11,728 nt of DNA, taken from contig DAOUPF010000008.1 in NCBI GenBank assembly GCA_030626265.1, forward strand, positions 1 through 11,728. The letters run 5' to 3'. The DNA is from Sulfurovum sp. (GTDB lineage: Bacteria > Campylobacterota > Campylobacteria > Campylobacterales > Sulfurovaceae). Below the pieces are notes generated by a model that was not told the DNA's origin, ran no database searches, and saw only the letters and a list, made by a program, of their open reading frames with translations. Made by a program: the position numbers and the translations under genes. Shown one piece after another: positions 1 to 6,179 of this stretch (position 1 is its first letter; each line of letters opens with the position of its first letter).

Positions 1-282
1 ATACATCTATACTCGGTAGGTACAGAGTTTCAGAGATCTGTATGGGATGCTCTGATGCAGATACCCTATGGAGCTACAGCCTCATATCTAAGCCTAGCAA
101 AGAGTATAAACAATGAAAAGTCAGTCCGAGCAGTAGCCTCTGCCAATGGAGCAAATGCCATATCTATCATAGTACCATGTCATCGTATCATAGGCTCAGA
201 TGGCTCCTTGGTAGGTTATGCGGGTGGGCTAGATACAAAGAAGAGATTATTGGAGTTGGAGAATAATCTATTTACTATATAA
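1..282 (+). CDS. ogt: methylated-DNA--protein-cysteine methyltransferase (Ogt/MGMT), 5'-partial
   Basis: Suicide repair enzyme that moves the alkyl group from O6-alkylguanine (or O4-alkylthymine) in DNA onto its own cysteine. The reading frame is open from base 1, so the gene starts outside the window. The visible part begins YSVGTEFQRSVWDALMQIPYG, matching the family's G-T-x-F-Q-x-x-V-W...IPYG stretch. It continues through the DNA-binding helix-turn-helix with RAVASANG (arginine finger) to the active-site PCHR, whose Cys codon is at 178-180, and ends GYAGGLDTKKRLLELE, the usual C-terminus. An internal ATG at 55 would cut off the conserved FQxxVW segment and is not the real start. The missing N-terminus means a plain Ogt cannot be told from the C-terminal half of an Ada-type fusion. 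Family assignment is very secure. An ABM-family gene follows after 20 bp. Confidence 0.95.
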   Translation: MHLYSVGTEFQRSVWDALMQIPYGATASYLSLAKSINNEKSVRAVASANGANAISIIVPCHRIIGSDGSLVGYAGGLDTKKRLLELENNLFTI

Positions 283-302
283 TTAAAAATAAGGAATAAA
301 AT

Positions 303-599
303 ATGATACTAGAAGTAGCTATACTAGATGTAAAGCAAGAGCAAAAAAAAGAGTTTGAAAATGCCTTTTCAAAAGCTCAAAATATCATATCTAGCATGGA
401 TGGCTATATATCTCACCAGCTACAAAAATGCCTAGAGAGAGACAATCGCTATATACTACTAGTCAACTGGGAAACTCTAGAACATCACACTGTGGGTTTC
501 AGAGAGTCATCAGAGTATCAAGAGTGGAAAAAGATGTTACATCACTTTTATGATCCATTTCCTACTGTGGAGCATTATCAAAATATAGAGAATATATAA
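303..599 (+). CDS. antibiotic biosynthesis monooxygenase (ABM) family protein
   Basis: A 98-residue protein resembling the ABM domain family (YgiN/HmoB-like), small ferredoxin-like folds that dimerise into an alpha/beta barrel and act on quinones, haem or polyketides, or have no known substrate. What is seen: an N-terminal beta strand (MILEVAILDVK), an amphipathic helix (KEFENAFSKAQNIISSMDGY), a strand and turn (ISHQLQKCLERDNRYILLVNWETLEHHTVGF), then a REsSEYQEWKKMLHHFY helix and a final strand (PTVEHYQNI). The W-E-T-x-E-x-H-x-x-x-F core is typical. The start is set by AAGGA at 291-295, eight bases before the ATG. It lies 20 bp after ogt and may be cotranscribed with it. The substrate cannot be told from sequence. 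Confidence 0.85.
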   Translation: MILEVAILDVKQEQKKEFENAFSKAQNIISSMDGYISHQLQKCLERDNRYILLVNWETLEHHTVGFRESSEYQEWKKMLHHFYDPFPTVEHYQNIENI

Positions 600-644
600 A
601 CCCGAAATACGCAATAGAGATTACAAAACTAAAAAGGATAAAAA

Positions 645-935
645 ATGTCAGCATATATCATAGGTCGCATAGAAGCAGACCAACCAGAACTACTAAAACC
701 ATATCAAGCATCAACTCCTGCAATCATCAAAAAGTATGGAGGAAAATTCATATCTAGAGGTGGTGCTGTCACTACACTAGAAGGTCCAGTTGAGTCACGC
801 CGTATAGTGATGGTAGAGTTTCCTACATTTTCTGATGCAGAGGCATTTTTTGCTTCAGTAGAGTATACAGAAGCTCGTAAACTACGAGAGGGAATTGGGG
901 CTTTTGAGTTGATTATTGTTGATGGTATAGATTAA
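645..935 (+). CDS. DUF1330 domain-containing protein
   Basis: A 96-residue protein that matches the DUF1330 family over its whole length. It opens with a strand (MSAYIIGRIEADQPELLKPY), followed by a YQASTPAIIKKYGGKFISRGG segment, a strand with ESRRIVMVEFPTFSDAEAFFAS and an end ELIIVDGID. The K-Y-G-G-x-(F/Y)-x-x-R-G-G and V-x-(V/I)-E-F-P-(T/S)-x-x-x-A-x-x-(F/W) patterns are the family signature. DUF1330 proteins share the dimeric alpha/beta-barrel fold with ABM proteins; their biochemical role is not established. AAGGA at 634-638 places the ATG at 645. The protein is short, cytoplasmic and full-length for the family. It is the last gene before the accessory cassette; I see no clear terminator after it. 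Confidence 0.9.
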   Translation: MSAYIIGRIEADQPELLKPYQASTPAIIKKYGGKFISRGGAVTTLEGPVESRRIVMVEFPTFSDAEAFFASVEYTEARKLREGIGAFELIIVDGID

Positions 936-974
936 GCTACATAGCCCATATATTAGTTATGATAGACTAAATGA

Positions 975-1046
975 GAATTAAAAGACTTTGAGAAAGTATG
1001 TGAACCTAAAGAGGAAATACCAAAAAGTATAGAGGAGTTGGTATGA
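975..1046 (+). pseudogene. possible 3' relic of an unidentified gene (23 codons plus stop)
   Basis: The stretch between a TGA at 972-974 and a TGA at 1044-1046 is open and reads like a charged protein C-terminus ending CEPKEEIPKSIEELV. It has no start codon of its own. Its stop overlaps the next gene's ATG in the classic ATGA arrangement (ATG 1043-1045, TGA 1044-1046), as in translationally coupled operons. It also contains that gene's ribosome site (AGGAG, 1033-1037). I infer that a coupled upstream gene, perhaps part of a restriction-modification operon, was deleted leaving only its tail. The family is not recognised. A chance open stretch of this length is possible; the stop/start overlap is the main argument. 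Confidence 0.4.
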
Positions 1047-1732
1047 GTGAGATTGTGATTTATGAGGATGGAAATATAGAGTTGCCTGTCTCTTTTGATG
1101 AAGAGACTTTTTGGCTAAGACAAAATGAAATTTCTGACTTGTTTGGTAAAGACCGTACAGTAATTACAAGACATATCAATAAGATATTGAAAGATAAAGA
1201 GGTGGATGAAAAAAGCAATGTGCAAAAAATGCACATTGCAAATTCTGATAAACCTGTAAAGTTTTATAGTCTTGATATAGTCTTGGCAGTAGGGTATCGA
1301 GCAAACTCAGCAAAGGCAATAAAGTTCAGACAATGGGCGACCAAAATACTTAAAGAACATCTAATCCAAGGTTACACTCTCAACCAAAAACGACTACAAC
1401 AAAAAGGGTTCAAAGAGTTCAACCAAGCCATAGCACTACTACAAACAACTATCAACAGCGTAGAATCAAAGGCTGCAAACCTTCTCTACTACATCATCAA
1501 AGACCACCCTTTTGTAGATGGGAACAAACGCATTGGAGCTTTTTTGTTTATCCTGTTTCTGCAAAAAAATAACATCCTTTACAGAAAAAGTGGAGAAGCC
1601 AAGATAAATGATAATGCTTTGGTATCATTGGCTCTAATGACTGCTAAGAGTTTGCCTGAGCAGAAAGAGACTATGGTGGCTTTGATTGTGAATATGTTGG
1701 TGGAGGGAGAAGAGGAAAAATGCCAAATATAA
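1043..1732 (+). CDS. RhuM family / Fic domain fusion protein with internal deletion
   Basis: The N-terminal part (about residues 1-115) is a RhuM-type domain: IVIYEDGNIELPVSFDEETFWLRQNEISDLF, then a DNA-binding-like RTVITRHINKIL and FYSLDIVLAVGYRANSAKAIKFRQWATKILKEHLIQGYTLN. The C-terminal part (about 140-220) is the end of a Fic/DOC domain with an intact HPFVDGNKRIG motif (H155-G165). From memory, full-length relatives are about 330 residues; here the linker and first Fic helices, including the target-binding flap region, are missing. The RhuM end (ALLQTTI) is joined in frame to SVESKAANLLYYIIK at about residues 136-142 (around base 1455). Fic enzymes usually transfer AMP to proteins; this copy keeps the catalytic loop but lacks the surrounding scaffold, so activity is doubtful. 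AGGAG at 1033-1037 supports the ATG. The last 13 bp overlap the next gene. Confidence 0.85.
   Translation: MSEIVIYEDGNIELPVSFDEETFWLRQNEISDLFGKDRTVITRHINKILKDKEVDEKSNVQKMHIANSDKPVKFYSLDIVLAVGYRANSAKAIKFRQWATKILKEHLIQGYTLNQKRLQQKGFKEFNQAIALLQTTINSVESKAANLLYYIIKDHPFVDGNKRIGAFLFILFLQKNNILYRKSGEAKINDNALVSLALMTAKSLPEQKETMVALIVNMLVEGEEEKCQI
1601..1706 (+). repeat. 106-bp direct repeat, copy 1 (end of fic gene)
   Basis: Bases 1601-1706 match 2744-2849 at 100 of 106 positions without gaps (offset 1143, a multiple of three). Differences are at 1605, 1612, 1625, 1630, 1636 and 1673, giving three synonymous and three replacement changes. The copy encodes the last helix region of the Fic domain (KINDNALVSLALMTAKSLPEQ and on). 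The sequence after it carries the ribosome site of the DUF1016 gene. Confidence 0.95.
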
Positions 1733-2721
1733 ACAAAAAGCAAAACAGTTTCAACGAAGTTTTAGCCCTTATACAAAAAGCAAAACAAGAAGTTTATAAA
1801 CAAGCAAATAAGATACTCGTGGCACTTTATTGGGATGTAGGGTACTACATATCAGATAAAACAGCAAAAGAGCGTTGGGGAAAAGGTACAGTCAAAGAGC
1901 TAGCCGACTATATTAAGAAAACAGACCCTTCCATTGGAGGGTTTAGCGAACAAAATATTTGGCGAATGAAACAGTTTTATGAGACTTATGAAACAAATGA
2001 AAAACTTTTACCATTGATTAAAGAAGTTTCATGGACAAATAATCTTTCCATTATGTCAGGTCGTAAAAGTGATGTAGAGAAAGAGTTTTATCTTAGTCAA
2101 ACTATCAAAAACAATTACTCAAAGAGAGAGCTAGAACGACAGATATATAGTTCAAGTTATGAACGAACAGTTCTTGCCAATGAAAAACTCTCGCCAGTGG
2201 TGAGAGAATTACCACAAAATACAGCAGGTGTATTTAAAGACACCTATGTACTAGAACTTTTAGGGCTTCCAAAAAAACATAAAGAGAAAGATTTACAATC
2301 ATCCATTGTGAGTTCTCTCAAAGAGTTCATACTTGAGTTGGGAGTTGGTTTTGCATTTATAGGACAAGAGTATCGTATATCTGTAGGTGATGAAGATTTT
2401 TACATAGACCTACTTTTTTCTCATAGATATTTACAGTGTTTGGTAGCATTTGAGCTTAAAATAGTTAAGTTTCAACCAAGTCACTTGGGACAGTTGGAGT
2501 TTTATCTTGAAGCGTTAGACAGAGATGTAAAAGCTCCACATGAAAATCCAAGTATTGGTGTGCTTTTGTGTAAAGAAAAAAATGATGAGGTGGTGGAGTA
2601 TGCTTTGAATAGAAGCCTAAGCCCAACAGTCATTGCTGATTATGAAACAGAGTTGATTCCTAAAAAATTATTAAAACGCAAGGTTGAGGAGTTGTATCGG
2701 TTGTATGAGGGGGAGGGATAA
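1720..2721 (+). CDS. DUF1016 / YhcG-type PDDEXK nuclease domain protein
   Basis: A 333-residue protein with both parts of the YhcG family. The N-terminal DUF1016 region (about 10-150) includes VALYWDVGYYISD, WGKGTVKELADYIKK, GFSEQNIWRMKQFYETY and a SWTNNLSIM segment. The C-terminal part (about 195-333) is a PDDEXK nuclease-fold domain with GQEYRISVGDEDFYIDLLF, D230, then F-E-L-K (E245, K247) and GQLEFYLEALD, the expected D...E-x-K catalytic set and following Gln. The catalytic residues look intact and the length is normal. Family members occur in restriction-modification loci and defence islands; an actual DNA target is not established. The ATG overlaps the fic stop by 13 bp, with AGAGGA just upstream, implying coupled translation. 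The gene is enclosed by two copies of a fic-tail repeat. Confidence 0.92.
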   Translation: MPNINKKQNSFNEVLALIQKAKQEVYKQANKILVALYWDVGYYISDKTAKERWGKGTVKELADYIKKTDPSIGGFSEQNIWRMKQFYETYETNEKLLPLIKEVSWTNNLSIMSGRKSDVEKEFYLSQTIKNNYSKRELERQIYSSSYERTVLANEKLSPVVRELPQNTAGVFKDTYVLELLGLPKKHKEKDLQSSIVSSLKEFILELGVGFAFIGQEYRISVGDEDFYIDLLFSHRYLQCLVAFELKIVKFQPSHLGQLEFYLEALDRDVKAPHENPSIGVLLCKEKNDEVVEYALNRSLSPTVIADYETELIPKKLLKRKVEELYRLYEGEG

Positions 2722-2722
2722 A

Positions 2723-2854
2723 ATGGCTTGTTATGATGAATCTAAGACAAATGACAATGCTTTGGTAGCATTAGCTCTCATGACTGCTAAGAGTTTGCCT
2801 GAGCAGAAAGAGACTGTGGTGGCTTTGATTGTGAATATGTTGGTGGAGGAGTGA
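2723..2854 (+). pseudogene. duplicated fic 3' tail (relic, 43 codons)
   Basis: One base after the nuclease stop, an ATG opens a 43-codon frame (MACYDESKTNDNALVALALM and on, to NMLVEE). From codon 8 it is nearly identical to the C-terminus of the upstream RhuM-Fic protein, in the same frame. It lacks the Fic catalytic motif, so it can have no Fic activity. It may still be translated, because its last codons contain the GGAGGAG that serves the KAP gene five bases further on. I infer that it is the end of an ancestral fic gene that once stood directly before the KAP gene. Codons 1-7 do not match the upstream fic and may come from another lost gene. Confidence 0.85.
2744..2849 (+). repeat. 106-bp direct repeat, copy 2
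   Basis: Partner of 1601-1706, in the same orientation and the same reading frame, with 6 mismatches. Five of the six fall in the first 36 bp; the remaining 70 bp differ at only one base. The two copies bracket the DUF1016 gene. Confidence 0.95.
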
Positions 2855-2858
2855 AGTT

Positions 2859-4697
2859 TTGAATAATGAAGGGCAAAAAATACCAAATGAGTCAAATATA
2901 AATTTGCATATAGAAAAATATTTAGAAAATTATCTAAAATTAGATAAACCAGAATTTGCAATTTTATTAAGTGGTAAATGGGGTAGTGGAAAAACATATT
3001 TTATAAATCAGATTATTAAAAAGAATCAATCTAAGAAAGAAAATATTAAATTTATTAAAATTAGTCTTTTTGAAATTTCAAGTAAAGATGACTTGAAACA
3101 TAAAATAATTATGAAATTATTAGGGATAGAGAATGAAAAGGGATTTTTGAATAAAAGCACTCAGATTGGAACAAAAATAATAAATTTATTTGTTAAAAAA
3201 TTAGGTCTATCTATTTATGATATTCCTATAGAAGAAATCTTAAATAAGATAGATAATAAAGTTGTATTTATTTTTGATGATTTAGAAAGAGCAAATATTT
3301 CATTTCATGAAATTTTAGGATATATTAATAACTATGTCGAAATATTGAAATTTAATGTGATTATATTAGCCAATGAGTTAGAAATAGATGATGAAAAATA
3401 TCAAAAATTTAAAGAAAAAGTTATAGGTAAAACCTTTGAAGTTCAGCATGGTTTTGAAGAGATATTGACTTCGTTTATTCATAGTACAACAGATAAATCA
3501 GAAAAATACCTGGATAATAATAAATCTCTTATTATAGATATATACAATAAAGCAGACTATAATAACTTAAGACATATAAAGCAAATATTATTGGATTTTG
3601 AATATTTTATTAAATTAATAGATGAAAAATATTTAGAAAATCAAAACTTTTATATTGATTTAATTAAAGTATTTTTTCTATTGTCAATTGAGATCAAAGC
3701 TGGAAAACTTAATAAAGATGAATTATTAAAGCATGATAGTATTGTTGGATGCATGACTGATACGAAAGAAAAGGATAGTGCTTTTGAAGAAATATTAAAA
3801 AAATATGAATTAATCAATCAATATAGTTTAGTTTTTTCACAACCATTACTAGAAAAGATATTGTTTGAGGCGAATATAAATAAAGAAGAATTAAATAATG
3901 AAATTTTAAATTTAGAATATTTTGAAAAAGAGCAAGAGAGTTGGAAAAAACTTTGGAATTATTATGATTTAGAAGATGATAAGTTTAATGAATATTTAAA
4001 AGATATAAAGATTAAGTTTCAAAATAATGAGTATATTGAACATGAAAAACTGTTGCATGTATTTGGTATATTACTTGGATTATCTAGGAATGGTTTATAC
4101 GATATTGATATAAAGGATTTAATTAAAAAGCAAAAAGCAAATATTGATGATTTAATGAATGATAAATTCTGGAAAAAAAAGTTATATAAATATAAGAATT
4201 TTACAAAGTATAGTCTTGCTTATCATGAAAAAGACTCCAGTGAATTTGAAGTAATAAAGAAATATATTGAAGAAAAAAGTAAAATAGCATTCGATGATGG
4301 ATTAATCAATAAAGCTAAAGATTTATTATCTCATTATACTAACGGAGATATTGATTTAGTTAATAAAAAATTAGAACAAGATTTCTTTTCAATAGCAATT
4401 TTTTCTAAAATGGGTTATAAAGAGTATATAAAAATGCTTCAAACTACTAACCATAAAAACTTATATTATATATTTAGTAGTTATAAAAATAGATATGAAA
4501 AGTTTAGAATTGAACAGAATTTAGAATTGAAAAATGATTTAAAGTTTTGGGAAAATGTATATGAAAATATATTAAATGGTATATCAAAAAATACTCAAAA
4601 GTTAAAATATTTTAGATTAAATGATTATAAAAAAAATATGAAAAAAGATATTATTGATAAAATTAAAAAGTTTTCATCTGAGTTGATAGATAAATAA
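2859..4697 (+). CDS. KAP family P-loop NTPase
   Basis: A 612-residue predicted NTPase. Walker A is G39-K-W-G-S-G-K45-T46 and Walker B is VVFIFDDLER (135-144); DDLER after a hydrophobic strand is typical of KAP-family NTPases. A VIILANELEI strand and KEKVIGKTFEV follow as expected for this STAND-related fold. The remainder (about 220-612) is a long helical, Lys/Glu/Asn-rich region with no recognised domain. I see no membrane segments, unlike many KAP proteins with inserted helices. The start is TTG at 2859, chosen because GGAGGAG (2845-2851) sits seven bases upstream. KAP NTPases include the F-plasmid phage-exclusion protein PifA, so a phage-defence role is plausible but inferred. Base composition is far more AT-rich than the flanking genes, suggesting transfer. 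The stop shares its last A with the next ATG (TAATG). Confidence 0.85.
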   Translation: MNNEGQKIPNESNINLHIEKYLENYLKLDKPEFAILLSGKWGSGKTYFINQIIKKNQSKKENIKFIKISLFEISSKDDLKHKIIMKLLGIENEKGFLNKSTQIGTKIINLFVKKLGLSIYDIPIEEILNKIDNKVVFIFDDLERANISFHEILGYINNYVEILKFNVIILANELEIDDEKYQKFKEKVIGKTFEVQHGFEEILTSFIHSTTDKSEKYLDNNKSLIIDIYNKADYNNLRHIKQILLDFEYFIKLIDEKYLENQNFYIDLIKVFFLLSIEIKAGKLNKDELLKHDSIVGCMTDTKEKDSAFEEILKKYELINQYSLVFSQPLLEKILFEANINKEELNNEILNLEYFEKEQESWKKLWNYYDLEDDKFNEYLKDIKIKFQNNEYIEHEKLLHVFGILLGLSRNGLYDIDIKDLIKKQKANIDDLMNDKFWKKKLYKYKNFTKYSLAYHEKDSSEFEVIKKYIEEKSKIAFDDGLINKAKDLLSHYTNGDIDLVNKKLEQDFFSIAIFSKMGYKEYIKMLQTTNHKNLYYIFSSYKNRYEKFRIEQNLELKNDLKFWENVYENILNGISKNTQKLKYFRLNDYKKNMKKDIIDKIKKFSSELIDK

Positions 4698-4834
4698 TGA
4701 CCCAAAAACTAACCATCCACCTAACCCAACAAAAAACCCAAAAAGTAGGAACCCTAGTCCAAAAAGACAAAAAAATCTACTTCAAATACAACAAAGAATT
4801 CCTAAAAACAGGTATAGAACTTTGTATACCATAA
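4697..4834 (+). pseudogene. HipA N-terminal relic (45 codons)
   Basis: A 45-codon frame starts on the last base of the KAP stop (TAATG) and reads MTQKLTIHLTQQKTQKVGTL, then QKDKKIYFKYNKEFLKTGIEL, ending CIP and TAA. This matches the opening of HipA-type kinases, where a V-G-x-L strand is followed by I-x-F-x-Y-x-x-x-F-L-x-T-G and normally SPF-LP. The kinase body of about 350-400 further residues is absent; the next gene begins 16 bp after the stop. HipA kinases are toxins of HipBA modules that phosphorylate glutamyl-tRNA synthetase or related targets; this piece has no catalytic part. No HipB-like antitoxin is visible. The stop/start overlap suggests that a hipA-like gene once ended the cassette operon. 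The sequence is strikingly rich in A and C on this strand. Confidence 0.7.
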
Positions 4835-4850
4835 GCATAACACCTAACCC

Positions 4851-6140
4851 ATGAACAAAAAAATCCTAGCACTAGCCATCCCTAGTATAGTTAGCAACAT
4901 CTCTATTCCTCTAGTCTCAGCAGTAGATACTATCCTGATGGGGCATCTCTCTTCGTTGCATTTGGCGGCTTTGGGGATAGTGAGTATGATATTTCTGTTT
5001 TTGTATGGGAGTATCAACTTCTTGCGTATGGGGACTACTGGTATCACTGCACAAGCCTACGGACGCAAAGACCAAGAGGGGATATCAAAGACACTCTATC
5101 GTGCACTGTTTGTTGCATTTGTTGTGGCAGTGCTGTTTATGCTATTTCAGGATATCATCTTGGAAGTCTCATTTTATCTGATGAATGTTGATGCAAGCTA
5201 TCAGGAGTATGCCAAGGATTATTTTCATATACGCATATATACAGCACCTGCTGTTTTCATGCTCTATGTTTTGATGGGTTGGTTCTTTGGTATGCAAAAT
5301 GCTCTCTATCCACTCATAGTGATGATACTACTAAATGTAGCCAATATAGTCTTTAGTTACTACTTTGTAAATATCTTAGATATGGGGATAGAGGGTGCTG
5401 CATATGGTACACTGATAGCACAGTATGTTGGCTTGATATTGGCTTTTGTCTTGTTGTTGAGGTATAGAGATAAGTTACATCTATTTGGCTTGGCAGAGGT
5501 ATTGAAGTACAACGAACTCTTGAAGTTTTTAAATATCAACAAAGACATATTTATCCGCACATTTATCCTGACTTTCTCTTTCGCATTTTTCTACTCACAA
5601 GCTGCTAAAAATAGTGAGGAGACATTGACTGTGATGATACTTCTCTTGCAGTTTGTTATTTGGTTTGCCTATACACTGGATGGATTTGCCAATGCAGCAG
5701 AGAGCTTGGTAGGGCGGTATTATGGTGCGAGAGATTGGGATAACTTCTCTAGAGTCATTAGGTATCTGTTCTACTGGGGGTTTGGGCTTACTGTTTTGTA
5801 TATGATATTTTATGCAACGCTGGGAGAGTTCATTCTAAATCTCTATACCAATCAAACAGAGCTGATAGAGCAGACTTTACCATTCATGCCATATGTTATC
5901 TTTCTGCCATTGCTTAGCTTTACTGCATATATCTGGGATGGTGTATTTATAGGAATGACAGCTACTAGAGCCATGAGAAATATCACTATCTGGGCTACAG
6001 TAGTGTACTTGGGGCTTTTTTATCTTGCTAAAGGGTATGATTTTTCTTATGCTCTTTGGATTAGTTTTATGCTATTTTTTCTATTTCGTGGACTATTTCA
6101 GACATGGCTATTTTTCAAACATGGCAAAGAGTTGGTATAA
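4851..6140 (+). CDS. MATE family efflux transporter
   Basis: A 429-residue membrane protein of normal family length with about 12 hydrophobic segments in two halves. The start, MNKKILALAIPSIVSNISIP followed by LVSAVDTILMGHL, is the classic MATE N-terminus (P-x-x-x-x-x-x-x-P-L...D-x-x-(F/L)-(M/I)-G). It continues with a FLRMGTTGITAQAYGRKDQEG loop, matching the DinF-like branch. The second half has DGFANAAESLVGRYYGARD, equivalent to the family's repeated A-x-x-x-x-x-(V/G)-x-x-x-G motif. Such proteins export drugs or metabolites using a Na+ or H+ gradient; the substrate is unknown. A TAA at 4845-4847 in the same frame fixes the ATG at 4851 as the earliest start. There is no recognisable Shine-Dalgarno before it, because the upstream DNA is the hipA relic. 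Expression may depend on the cassette operon. Confidence 0.92.
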   Translation: MNKKILALAIPSIVSNISIPLVSAVDTILMGHLSSLHLAALGIVSMIFLFLYGSINFLRMGTTGITAQAYGRKDQEGISKTLYRALFVAFVVAVLFMLFQDIILEVSFYLMNVDASYQEYAKDYFHIRIYTAPAVFMLYVLMGWFFGMQNALYPLIVMILLNVANIVFSYYFVNILDMGIEGAAYGTLIAQYVGLILAFVLLLRYRDKLHLFGLAEVLKYNELLKFLNINKDIFIRTFILTFSFAFFYSQAAKNSEETLTVMILLLQFVIWFAYTLDGFANAAESLVGRYYGARDWDNFSRVIRYLFYWGFGLTVLYMIFYATLGEFILNLYTNQTELIEQTLPFMPYVIFLPLLSFTAYIWDGVFIGMTATRAMRNITIWATVVYLGLFYLAKGYDFSYALWISFMLFFLFRGLFQTWLFFKHGKELV

Positions 6141-6179
6141 TATACTTTAGTGAACCTCTAACAATGACTAGGAGATGAT

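Noticed and set aside
55..282. Treating the methyltransferase as a short gene starting at ATG 55
   Set aside because: The frame is open to base 1 and the upstream residues carry the conserved F-Q-x-x-V-W segment, so the ATG is internal.
2731..2997. Minus-strand 88-codon frame over the fic relic and KAP start
   Set aside because: It is a shadow of two plus-strand coding stretches with matching motifs; no ribosome site or family likeness.
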